Positions 1 through 5,431 of a DNA stretch of 5,989 nt are shown one piece after another; position 1 is the first letter of the stretch; each line of letters opens with the position of its first letter. The notes beneath the pieces were generated by a model, which had not been told where the DNA came from, ran no database searches, and was given only the letters and a program-made list of their open reading frames with translations. Source of the stretch: Terriglobia bacterium. Its GTDB lineage: Bacteria; Acidobacteriota; Terriglobia; UBA7540. The DNA lies in the NCBI GenBank assembly GCA_030042795.1, contig JASHYZ010000525.1:1-5989 (forward strand). The letters run 5' to 3'. Made by a program: the position numbers and the translations under genes.

Positions 1-1054
1 TAGCGCCTCCTTCGGGAGCTGTTACCAGGCCCTCCGTCTGAGCGATGTCGCGGACTCCTTCCAGCATTGCTCGATCTTCGACTGCGACGGCGCTGCCATT
101 GCTTTCGCGCAGCGCTCGCAGAATCAAGAAGTCCCCTACCGCCGACGGCACGCGCAGTCCGCTGGCGATGGTCTGCGGGTTGATCCACTCCCCGGCGCGT
201 TCCGTTCCCTGAGTGAAGGCGCGTACCATGGGAGCGCAGCCGGTAGCCTGCACGGCAAACATGCGCGGCCGGCGCCCGTCCGTCCAGCCAAGTTGCTCCA
301 TCTCAGCGAACGCTTTCCACATGCCAACTAGACCTGTGCCGCCGCCCGTAGGGTAGATCATGGCGTCAGGCACCTGGCCGTCAAACTGCTCGATCACCTC
401 GTAGGCCATCGTCTTCTTACCCTCCACGCGATAAGGCTCCTTCAGTGTGGAGACGTCAAACCAGCCCTCAGAGCGGATGCGTTCGGCAAGCGTGCGGCCG
501 CAGTCCTTGATGCTGCCGGGCACCAGCACAACCTCGGCGCCCAGAATGGCGCATTCGAGCCTGTTCATCACCGGCGTTCCCTCCGGCATGTACACCAGCG
601 CCTCGAGGCCCGCACGCGCGGCGTAAGCGGCCATGGCTCCGCCGGCATTTCCCGCCGAGGGCACGGCCACCTTTCGCACGCCAAGTTCTCGCGCCATGGT
701 AAGGGCCACGGCCTGGCCTCGCGCCTTGAACGAGCCTGTGGGGTTTACGCCTTCGTCCTTGAGGTAGAGAGCCGGCACACCGAGCTGTTGACCCAGCCGC
801 TGGGCGTGCAGCAACGGTGTGAAGCCTTCACCCAGACTGACAATGCCGGCTTCATCACGTACGGGCAACACCTCGCGATAACGCCACAGATTCTTGGCGC
901 GCGCCGCGACCGCGCTGCGCGTCATGGTTGCGGCATCCAGCTTGTAGCGGACCAGCAGCGGCGAGCCGCACTCGCACAAGTTGTACACGCGGTCTGCCTC
1001 AAACTGCTTTGCGCAGCGCGAGCACTCGAGGTGAGAAACGCGATAGCCAGACAT
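1..1054 (-). CDS. thrC: Threonine synthase (N-terminal 351 residues; C-terminus beyond left edge)
   Basis: This PLP-dependent fold-type II enzyme converts O-phospho-L-homoserine to L-threonine, the last step of threonine synthesis, in the cytoplasm. The reading frame runs from the ATG at 1054 down to base 2 without a stop. The N-terminus has a four-cysteine zinc-ribbon-like motif (C11, C14, C27, C29), found in a subset of threonine synthases. NPTGSFK follows, with K110 as the expected Schiff-base lysine. SAGNAGGA (133-140) matches the substrate/cofactor loop, and PTGGGTG (235-241) is the glycine-rich loop that holds the PLP phosphate. The visible part ends at APEGGA. Family members are roughly 400 residues or a little longer, so some tens of residues are missing. 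No Shine-Dalgarno sequence is evident before the ATG (bases just upstream read TTTCCTT). It is transcribed away from the HAD gene. Cysteate synthase and other paralogues share the fold, but threonine synthase fits best. Confidence 0.94.
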   Translation of the reverse strand, partial: MSGYRVSHLECSRCAKQFEADRVYNLCECGSPLLVRYKLDAATMTRSAVAARAKNLWRYREVLPVRDEAGIVSLGEGFTPLLHAQRLGQQLGVPALYLKDEGVNPTGSFKARGQAVALTMARELGVRKVAVPSAGNAGGAMAAYAARAGLEALVYMPEGTPVMNRLECAILGAEVVLVPGSIKDCGRTLAERIRSEGWFDVSTLKEPYRVEGKKTMAYEVIEQFDGQVPDAMIYPTGGGTGLVGMWKAFAEMEQLGWTDGRRPRMFAVQATGCAPMVRAFTQGTERAGEWINPQTIASGLRVPSAVGDFLILRALRESNGSAVAVEDRAMLEGVRDIAQTEGLVTAPEGGA

Positions 1055-1151
1055 AAGGAAACCCCAAGCTTACAAGTAACCAGTACCACGTGACGCGTAA
1101 AGACTCACCGCGCGCCCTTGAACGCACGAACAAACATCGCAGCACATGACC

Positions 1152-1177
1152 AGCGCCTCTAGCGCTCGTACTAGAAT
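1152..1177 (+). promoter_or_regulatory. Putative promoter of the HAD gene (TAGAAT -10, small inverted repeat upstream)
   Basis: TAGAAT at 1172-1177 resembles a sigma-70 -10 element and ends six bases before the ATG at 1184. Transcription would start at or beside the start codon. No good TTGACA-like -35 box is seen at 16-18 bases spacing. A perfect 5-base inverted repeat with a 5-base loop (AGCGC at 1152-1156, GCGCT at 1162-1166) lies directly upstream and could be an operator, but it is short enough to be chance. The rest of the divergent gap (1055-1171) contains the palindrome CACGTG at 1087-1092 and nothing else recognised. Confidence 0.4.
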
Positions 1178-1183
1178 AATCCT

Positions 1184-2029
1184 ATGCCGATTCGCCTCGT
1201 TGCATTAGACCTTGACGGAACCCTGCTGAGCAGCCGGTCCGAGATCTCCGCCGCAAATCACGACGCCTTGGTAAAGGCCGCTGGGCGCGGCGTGCAAGTG
1301 GTGATCGTCACTGGCCGCCGCTTTCACTCGGCTCGTCCCATTGTCGCACCCCTTCGTTGCCCGCTTACTCTGATTTCGTCAAACGGCGCGCGCATCAGTA
1401 ATCTTGACGGCGAAGCCTGCCACCGCAACTTTCTTCCCGCTGCGCTGGCGCGCCAGGCGCTGCAGGCCTCCGCCGGTTTCCGGCGGTTTGCGGTGCTCAT
1501 GCATGACGTGCCGGGCCGCGGCCAGGTGGTGATGCAAGAGGGCGCGTCGCCTGAGGGTCCTCTTGCGTGGTACCGGAAAAACTCCCCGGATGCGCTGCTC
1601 GAAGTGGCCGATCTGGAGGGCGCCGTCGGGCTCGACACGCGCGATCCGATTCAGGTTATGTTTGGGGGGCCTCCTACGGAGATTGATCCCCTCGGGCCTG
1701 TGCTCGAAACCTCAGCCATCGCGGCCAGCGTGCAGCTCACTTGGACCAGGTATCCGCTTCGCAACACCGTGCTGCTTGATGTGATGAACCGCGACTGTAC
1801 CAAAGGCGCCGCGCTCAAGCTCTGGGCTGCCCGGCGGGGCATCGGCGCGGCCGAAGTTATGGCCCTCGGCGACAACTTCAACGACCGCGAAATGCTGGAG
1901 TTTGCTGGCCGTCCCGTAGTGATGGGTAATGCCGAGCCGGGCGTGTGCTGCGACGGCTGGGCCAAGACGCTCTCCAACGATGAGGACGGCGTAGCGGCGG
2001 CCCTGCATCGCTACGTCCTGGATGTATAG
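1184..2029 (+). CDS. Cof-type HAD-superfamily phosphatase (subfamily IIB)
   Basis: This is a cytoplasmic Mg-dependent phosphatase of 281 residues, a normal length for the Cof/YidA/SupH group, which acts on sugar phosphates, FMN or other small phosphorylated metabolites. All HAD motifs are visible. Motif I is ALDLDGTLL with nucleophile D9 and acid/base D11. Motif II is IVTGR (T43). SSNGA (65-69) is the loop typical of this subfamily. The motif III lysine is K207 in CTKGAALK, and motif IV is GDNFND with D230 and D234. MGNA (247-250) and a C-terminal NDEDGVA segment are also characteristic. The C2-type cap lies between roughly residues 85 and 195. The ATG at 1184 puts motif I at the usual distance from the N-terminus. 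No Shine-Dalgarno is present, and a TAGAAT hexamer ends six bases upstream, which suggests a leaderless mRNA. The substrate cannot be read from sequence. Confidence 0.94.
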   Translation: MPIRLVALDLDGTLLSSRSEISAANHDALVKAAGRGVQVVIVTGRRFHSARPIVAPLRCPLTLISSNGARISNLDGEACHRNFLPAALARQALQASAGFRRFAVLMHDVPGRGQVVMQEGASPEGPLAWYRKNSPDALLEVADLEGAVGLDTRDPIQVMFGGPPTEIDPLGPVLETSAIAASVQLTWTRYPLRNTVLLDVMNRDCTKGAALKLWAARRGIGAAEVMALGDNFNDREMLEFAGRPVVMGNAEPGVCCDGWAKTLSNDEDGVAAALHRYVLDV

Positions 2030-2055
2030 TCAAGGTACGGAAAAACTCATCCGAT

Positions 2056-2225
2056 GTGTCATTCCGGGGAGCTGCAGGCGACGAGGGATCTCCCAGTTCA
2101 TTTAGTTTCGGAGCGAGATTCCTCGTGAAGTCTACTCTGAGCTCCTTCGCTGCGCTCAGAGCCTGTCTTGAGCAACGCGAAGGAACCGTTCACAGCGGAT
2201 CGAGCGAACGGGCTCGGAATGAGAC
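2056..2225. repeat. Dispersed-repeat-like intergenic element with near-perfect terminal inverted repeats
   Basis: The ends pair in 10 of 11 positions: GTGTCATTCCG at 2056-2066 against CGGAATGAGAC at 2215-2225. Inside, CTCTGAGC (2135-2142) and GCTCAGAG (2154-2161) form a perfect 8-base stem with an 11-base loop. TCCTTCGC (2143-2150) is repeated inverted as GCGAAGGA (2177-2184). GGAACCGT (2182-2189) is inverted as ACGGTTCC (2224-2231), so structure continues a few bases past the right end. Terminal motifs of the GTCATTCCG type and internal 'gcgaagga' segments recall non-coding dispersed repeats common between genes in acidobacteria and some other bacteria; this is from general knowledge. There is no transposase, so if mobile it would be MITE-like. 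The short open frames across it look spurious. Confidence 0.5.
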
Positions 2226-2287
2226 GGTTCCGCAAGGTTTTTCAAGGAACTGTTAAATTAATGCGGGGCCGGAGTCTTTTCGGCAGT

Positions 2288-2297
2288 GGAGAAGAGG
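2288..2297 (+). promoter_or_regulatory. Ribosome-binding site that favours the GTG start of tlyA
   Basis: GGAGAAGAGG lies 2 to 11 bases before the GTG at 2300, with its GGAGA core about seven bases upstream. It supports GTG 2300 over the in-frame ATGs at 2168 and 2261. The first of those lies inside the repeat element. Confidence 0.55.
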
Positions 2298-2299
2298 CT

Positions 2300-3049
2300 G
2301 TGGCAAAGACGAAAGTCCGGCTCGATCTCCTCGTGGCAGAGCTTGGCCTCGCGCCGTCGCGCGAAAAAGCCCAAGCCGTAATCCTGGCGGGTCAAGTCCT
2401 GGTCGACGAGCAGAAGGTGGAAAAGTGCGGCGCCCTGGTGAGCGCCGACGCGAGCGTCAGGATTGTTGGGGAGACGCCGCCATACGTCAGCCGAGCGGGA
2501 ATCAAGCTTAGCGCCGCTCTCGGCCACTTTCACGTCAACGTCGTAGACAAACGCTGCCTCGATATCGGCGCTTCCACGGGAGGCTTTACAGACTGTCTCC
2601 TGCAGCGCGGCGCATCCCAAGTTGTAGCCGTTGACGCCGGTACAAATCAACTGGCCTGGACTCTACGAACCGATCCTCGCGTGATTTCGCTCGAGAAGAC
2701 CAATGCGCGATACCTGGAGCTGCGCGCTATTGGAGAGCCAGTGGATTTGGTGACCATGGACGTCTCTTTCATCTCCGCAACGTTGATCCTTCCTGTAGTT
2801 CCCGTTCTGCTCAAGCCGAATTCGGAGATTCTGGTTCTGGTGAAGCCCCAATTTGAGGTGGGCCGCGGACAAGTGGGCAAAGGGGGCATCGTGCGCGACG
2901 CCAACCTGCGTGCCAAGTCGGTAGCGCGCGTGATTCGGAAGATCGAAGAACTCGGCTTTGATGGGATAGGAACTGCGGAGAGCGTGCTTCCGGGGGCCTG
3001 CGGGAATCAGGAGTATTTTGTACATGCGGTGTGGCGGCTGGCGGCTTAG
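2300..3049 (+). CDS. tlyA: TlyA-family rRNA 2'-O-methyltransferase (S4 + FtsJ-like domains)
   Basis: TlyA uses S-adenosylmethionine to methylate ribose 2'-OH groups, at C1409 of 16S and/or C1920 of 23S rRNA in characterised members. Loss causes capreomycin and viomycin resistance in mycobacteria. The family is often mislabelled haemolysin. From GTG 2300 the product is 249 residues. An S4 RNA-binding domain (about 5-60, with the typical RLDLLVAELGLAPSREKAQ start) is followed by an FtsJ-like methyltransferase. The SAM-binding motif DIGASTGGFTD spans 88-98. The K-D-K-E tetrad is complete: K69 (SRAGIKL), D154 (MDVSF), K182 (VKPQFE) and E238 (NQEYF). These numbers agree with those I recall for the mycobacterial protein, which supports the chosen start. 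The frame stays open upstream to ATG 2168, but that extension of 44 codons runs through repeat sequence and has no family similarity. The gene stands alone here. Confidence 0.93.
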   Translation: MAKTKVRLDLLVAELGLAPSREKAQAVILAGQVLVDEQKVEKCGALVSADASVRIVGETPPYVSRAGIKLSAALGHFHVNVVDKRCLDIGASTGGFTDCLLQRGASQVVAVDAGTNQLAWTLRTDPRVISLEKTNARYLELRAIGEPVDLVTMDVSFISATLILPVVPVLLKPNSEILVLVKPQFEVGRGQVGKGGIVRDANLRAKSVARVIRKIEELGFDGIGTAESVLPGACGNQEYFVHAVWRLAA

Positions 3050-3133
3050 CAGTTCTGTCGCACAAGTTCTCGGGTTGTTCTCTCGTCGTGTGGCTCTCGA
3101 CTCTAATCTGGAGACAAACGAAACTATTCCAAA

Positions 3134-3185
3134 AAGGAGAACCAATGCGACTGTCAAGGTGATGCCGCGCGAGACTAAGGCATAA
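3134..3185 (+). other. Strong ribosome-binding site followed by two overlapping micro-ORFs (MRLSR and MPRETKA)
   Basis: AAGGAGA at 3134-3140 is followed four bases later by ATG 3145. This opens a five-codon ORF (MRLSR) that stops at TGA 3160-3162. The stop shares its A with a second ATG (3162-3164, TGATG), which opens a seven-codon ORF (MPRETKA) ending at TAA 3183-3185. The cupin begins 35 bases later in another frame with its own ribosome-binding site. This could be a leader-peptide arrangement upstream of the cupin, the remains of a decayed gene, or chance. No attenuator hairpins were recognised, and translation is unproven. Confidence 0.3.
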
Positions 3186-3220
3186 TCTTCCAGATAAATC
3201 AGAAATGAGGACCAAGAAAG

Positions 3221-3616
3221 ATGGAAATCAAAAGAGTTGGTTCGCAACCTTCCGGGAAGGGGCCGTCGGAGTGGTTCACTGGTACCGTTCGCATTGATCC
3301 GCTTTTTCAGGCGCCTGATCCAGCGCTCGTTCAAGGGGCTAGCGTTACCTTCGAGCCCGGTGCGCGAACGGCATGGCACACGCATCCGCTCGGCCAGACT
3401 CTCATCGTTACCGCCGGCTGCGGATGGGCACAGCGCGAGGGCGGACCCATCGAGGAGATCCACCCCGGCGACGTGGTGTGGTTCTCGCCTGGCGAGAAGC
3501 ACTGGCACGGGGCCACGCCGACCACCGCCATGACGCACATCGCCATTCAGAAAAAGAAGGACGGTAAAGTGGTGGATTGGATGGAGCAGGTCACGGATGA
3601 GCAATACCGTAAGTAG
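3221..3616 (+). CDS. Cupin hydroxynitrile-lyase-type protein (Mn-dependent, GtHNL-like)
   Basis: This small cytoplasmic single-domain cupin has 131 residues and no signal peptide. The closest relatives I know are the manganese-dependent hydroxynitrile lyases of Granulicella tundricola (GtHNL) and Acidobacterium capsulatum. These cleave or form cyanohydrins such as (R)-mandelonitrile in vitro; their natural substrate is not established. Metal ligands expected for that group are all present: H53, H55 and Q59 (HTHPLGQ) and H94 (KHWH). The active-site positions reported for GtHNL, A40, V42, H106 and Q110, carry the same residues here. [17 protein letters not shown] (81-97) is the second cupin motif. 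The length equals that of GtHNL as I recall it. TGAGGA (3206-3211) is a good Shine-Dalgarno nine bases before the ATG. Many databases would call this 'cupin domain-containing protein' or carboxymuconolactone-type cupin. The family assignment is firm; the physiological role is unknown. Confidence 0.92.
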   Translation: MEIKRVGSQPSGKGPSEWFTGTVRIDPLFQAPDPALVQGASVTFEPGARTAWHTHPLGQTLIVTAGCGWAQREGGPIEEIHPGDVVWFSPGEKHWHGATPTTAMTHIAIQKKKDGKVVDWMEQVTDEQYRK

Positions 3617-3657
3617 GTCGGCGACAACCCGCAACTCTTAACATGGCTTGATTCGAC

Positions 3658-3704
3658 CGATGAGAGCCACACCGGTGTGTTCGTTATAGAATTCAGCGCC
3701 GCGA
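3658..3704 (+). promoter_or_regulatory. Promoter-like module, left copy (orphan, antisense to the ASCH gene)
   Basis: This segment aligns with 4139-4183 in 34 of 45 positions with one 2-base gap. The identical 14-base core ATAGAATTCAGCGC sits at 3686-3699. TAGAAT at 3687-3692 looks like a -10 element. A perfect 12-base palindrome, CACACCGGTGTG (3668-3679), lies where the -35/-10 spacer would be. No plus-strand gene follows. A transcript from here would run antisense into the 3' end of the minus-strand ASCH gene. No good -35 box is seen. Confidence 0.4.
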
Positions 3705-3712
3705 GGTGCCGC

Positions 3713-4018
3713 TCATTCCATTTTTTTGCGCTTCTGGGCACGGGACGGTATGTAGTGGAAGCGAATCAAGTAGATGTTCTCGCCCTTGCCGTGTTTCGCA
3801 ACTTTGAGCAAATCGAGGACACCAAGGAATCCTGATTCGCGCGCCAGCTCCGGAGTGATATCTGGAAACCCGATCGGTTCAATCGAGTCTACGATGATCT
3901 CGCCGTCTTCCATCCGGTATCGGCCTCCGACCTTAACGTGGGGACGCATCCAGATGCGCACGGTGCATGTGATCTCTCCTCGTTGGACTCCCTCCCGAAG
4001 GCGCTTGGTGAAGGTCAT
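3713..4018 (-). CDS. ASCH-domain (PUA-like) small protein
   Basis: This 101-residue protein has the general layout of single-domain ASCH proteins: an N-terminal FTKRLREGVQRGEITCTVR segment, then a strand-turn-strand section RPHVKVGGRYRM, an IxVDSIEPI strand around 41-49, and a closing YLIRFHYI strand near 83-90. ASCH is a PUA-like beta-barrel thought to bind RNA or nucleotides; some members hydrolyse modified nucleosides, but no specific role can be assigned here. The C-terminus is strongly basic (SRAQKRKKME), encoded across a run of seven Ts on the plus strand, which is compatible with nucleic acid binding. No Shine-Dalgarno precedes the ATG at 4018. A TAAACT hexamer ends six bases upstream on the same strand and could be a -10 element for a leaderless message. 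The gene opposes its neighbours and lies between two direct copies of a promoter-like module. Confidence 0.75.
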   Translation of the reverse strand: MTFTKRLREGVQRGEITCTVRIWMRPHVKVGGRYRMEDGEIIVDSIEPIGFPDITPELARESGFLGVLDLLKVAKHGKGENIYLIRFHYIPSRAQKRKKME

Positions 4019-4138
4019 AAGGAGAGTTTACCCCGGCGCAGCCTAGTGTGCGTCGCCTCATGGTTTGTGAGTTTCCAACCCCAATCGACAGGCGTTGCTT
4101 GTGGCTTGTGTCGAGTTCGTCCTGTGATCTGACGGAAT

Positions 4139-4183
4139 CGATGGATCATACCGACAGGTTCGCGATAGAATTCAGCGCTGCGA
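4139..4183 (+). promoter_or_regulatory. Promoter-like module, right copy, probable promoter of the Gfo/Idh/MocA gene
   Basis: This is the second copy of the module at 3658-3704, in the same orientation, with the cores 479 bases apart. TAGAAT at 4166-4171 would start transcription near 4178, giving a leader of about 20 bases before the ATG at 4201. The palindrome of the left copy is broken here (ATACCGACAGG). No convincing -35 hexamer is visible. Confidence 0.45.
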
Positions 4184-4188
4184 CCCAA

Positions 4189-4198
4189 TAAGGAGGTG
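4189..4198 (+). promoter_or_regulatory. Very strong Shine-Dalgarno of the Gfo/Idh/MocA gene
   Basis: TAAGGAGGTG matches the complement of the usual bacterial 16S 3' tail over ten bases. The GGAGG core ends four bases before ATG 4201. The alternative GTG at 4198 overlaps the site itself, so ATG 4201 is the better start. Confidence 0.8.
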
Positions 4199-4200
4199 TG

Positions 4201-5205
4201 ATGAGCAATAAGGTACAGTGGGGCGTTCTGGGTGTTGCGGGTATCGCGGTGAGGAAGGTGATACCGGCAATGCAGCAGGGCGAATGGAGCGAGATTGTAG
4301 CGATCGCGTCACGCGACCGTCACAAAGCTGAGGATGCCGCTGCCAAGCTTGGCATTGCCCGGGCCTACGGATCCTATGAAGAACTCTTGCGGGATCGTGA
4401 CGTCGAGGCTATCTTCAACCCGCTTCCCAATCACCTTCATATCCCCTGGACTCTGAAAGCCATTGAAGCGGGCAAGCATGTGCTGTGCGAGAAGCCGCTG
4501 AGCATGAACGCGAACGAGGCGAGGACTCTCTTGGCAGCGCGGGACCGCGCCGGCGTAAAGCTGGGAGAGGCCTTCATGGTGCGCACCCACCCGCAGTGGC
4601 TACGCACTCGCGAGATCGTCCAGTCCGGACGAATCGGCGCTTTGCGCTCTATCGTGGGCTTCTTCAGTTACTTCAACCGGAACCCCGCAAACATCCGCAA
4701 CGTTGTGGAGTGGGGCGGCGGCGGATTGCTCGACATTGGCTGCTACCCGATCACCACGTCGAGGTTCATTTTCGGTGAAGAACCTTCGCGAGTGATGGGA
4801 TTGATTGAGCACGATCCTGAAATGAAGGTCGACCGCCTGACCTCGGCCTTGCTCGATTTTCCGTCAGGGCACTCGATCTTCACCTGCAGCACCCAGCTTG
4901 TGCCTTACCAGCGGATGCACTTCTTGGGGACCAAGGGGCGTATCGAGATTGAAATACCTTTCAACGCGCCCAGAGAACGGCCCTGCCGGATCTTCATCGA
5001 TGACGGCCGTGACATCCTAGGAGGGGGCATCAGCAAGGAGGAATTCCCAATCTGCGACCAATACACGATTCAAGGAGACGCCTTCTCACGAGCAATTCGA
5101 GAGGGAGGGGAAGTTCCGGTTTCGGTGGAAGACGCGATCAAGAACATGTCAGTGATCGACGCCGTCTTTAGATCGGCCGAATCAGGCCATTGGGAGAAGC
5201 CTTAA
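4201..5205 (+). CDS. Gfo/Idh/MocA-family NAD(P)-dependent oxidoreductase
   Basis: This soluble 334-residue dehydrogenase belongs to the glucose-fructose oxidoreductase / inositol dehydrogenase / MocA family, with the usual length. The N-terminal Rossmann domain (about 1-125) carries a dinucleotide-binding loop GVLGVAGIA (8-16), SRD after the second strand (37-39), and NPLPNHLH (73-80). The family signature CEKPLS (96-101) contains E97-K98-P99, with K98 as the expected catalytic lysine. The C-terminal domain shows GGGGLLDIGCYPI (172-184), with D178 and Y182 at the positions of the conserved Asp and Tyr/His. The WGVLGVAGIA start resembles the branch of sugar or dihydrodiol dehydrogenases (D-xylose 1-dehydrogenase, glucose-fructose oxidoreductase), but the substrate cannot be fixed. 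No twin-arginine or other signal peptide is present, unlike exported glucose-fructose oxidoreductases. It is probably transcribed alone from the promoter-like module just upstream. Confidence 0.93.
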   Translation: MSNKVQWGVLGVAGIAVRKVIPAMQQGEWSEIVAIASRDRHKAEDAAAKLGIARAYGSYEELLRDRDVEAIFNPLPNHLHIPWTLKAIEAGKHVLCEKPLSMNANEARTLLAARDRAGVKLGEAFMVRTHPQWLRTREIVQSGRIGALRSIVGFFSYFNRNPANIRNVVEWGGGGLLDIGCYPITTSRFIFGEEPSRVMGLIEHDPEMKVDRLTSALLDFPSGHSIFTCSTQLVPYQRMHFLGTKGRIEIEIPFNAPRERPCRIFIDDGRDILGGGISKEEFPICDQYTIQGDAFSRAIREGGEVPVSVEDAIKNMSVIDAVFRSAESGHWEKP

Positions 5206-5385
5206 CAAGGCAGCGCAGAGCCTAACGTGTTTCAAACTCTCTGACTGCTCGCCGGAGCCGCGCGAGAGCTGCCCCTTTCTAAACCGCAAATTCCTGCGTC
5301 GCTTTGCGTCAAGGTTCGTGCCTGTATTCGACGCCCCATGACGTAGGCTCGCTCTACTACTCTCCCGATCCTTCAGCATGTAAGA

Positions 5386-5425
5386 TAGAATAAACAGGGT
5401 ATACTCCTGGCGTTAACTTGCGGAG
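5386..5425 (+). promoter_or_regulatory. Putative promoter and ribosome-binding site of the TPR gene
   Basis: TAGAAT at 5386-5391 and TATACT at 5400-5405 are two possible -10 elements; neither has a clear -35 box. GGAG at 5422-5425 lies six bases before GTG 5432 and decides that start. The preceding part of the gap (5206-5385) shows no gene, and I recognise no factor-independent terminator for the upstream gene. Confidence 0.4.
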
Positions 5426-5431
5426 CTCGCT

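Noticed and set aside
788..1093. Plus-strand open frame of 101 codons
   Set aside because: It lies opposite the N-terminal part of threonine synthase, whose motifs are unmistakable, and has no similarity of its own that I recognise.
2056..2256. Plus-strand open frame of 66 codons starting at 2056
   Set aside because: It lies almost wholly inside the inverted-repeat element and begins in its terminal repeat; such frames in dispersed repeats are commonly mis-annotated.
2663..3634. Long minus-strand open frame of 323 codons opposite tlyA and the cupin
   Set aside because: It spans the antisense of two well-supported genes and the gap between them, has no recognisable domain, and is low in family-like patterns; it is a shadow of GC-rich coding sequence.
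3696..3727. Possible factor-independent terminator after the cupin: 5-base stem with GCGA loop (3696-3709) and a run of seven Ts (3721-3727)
   Set aside because: The stem has a wobble pair and is separated from the T run by 11 bases, and the Ts encode the lysine-rich end of the ASCH protein on the other strand.
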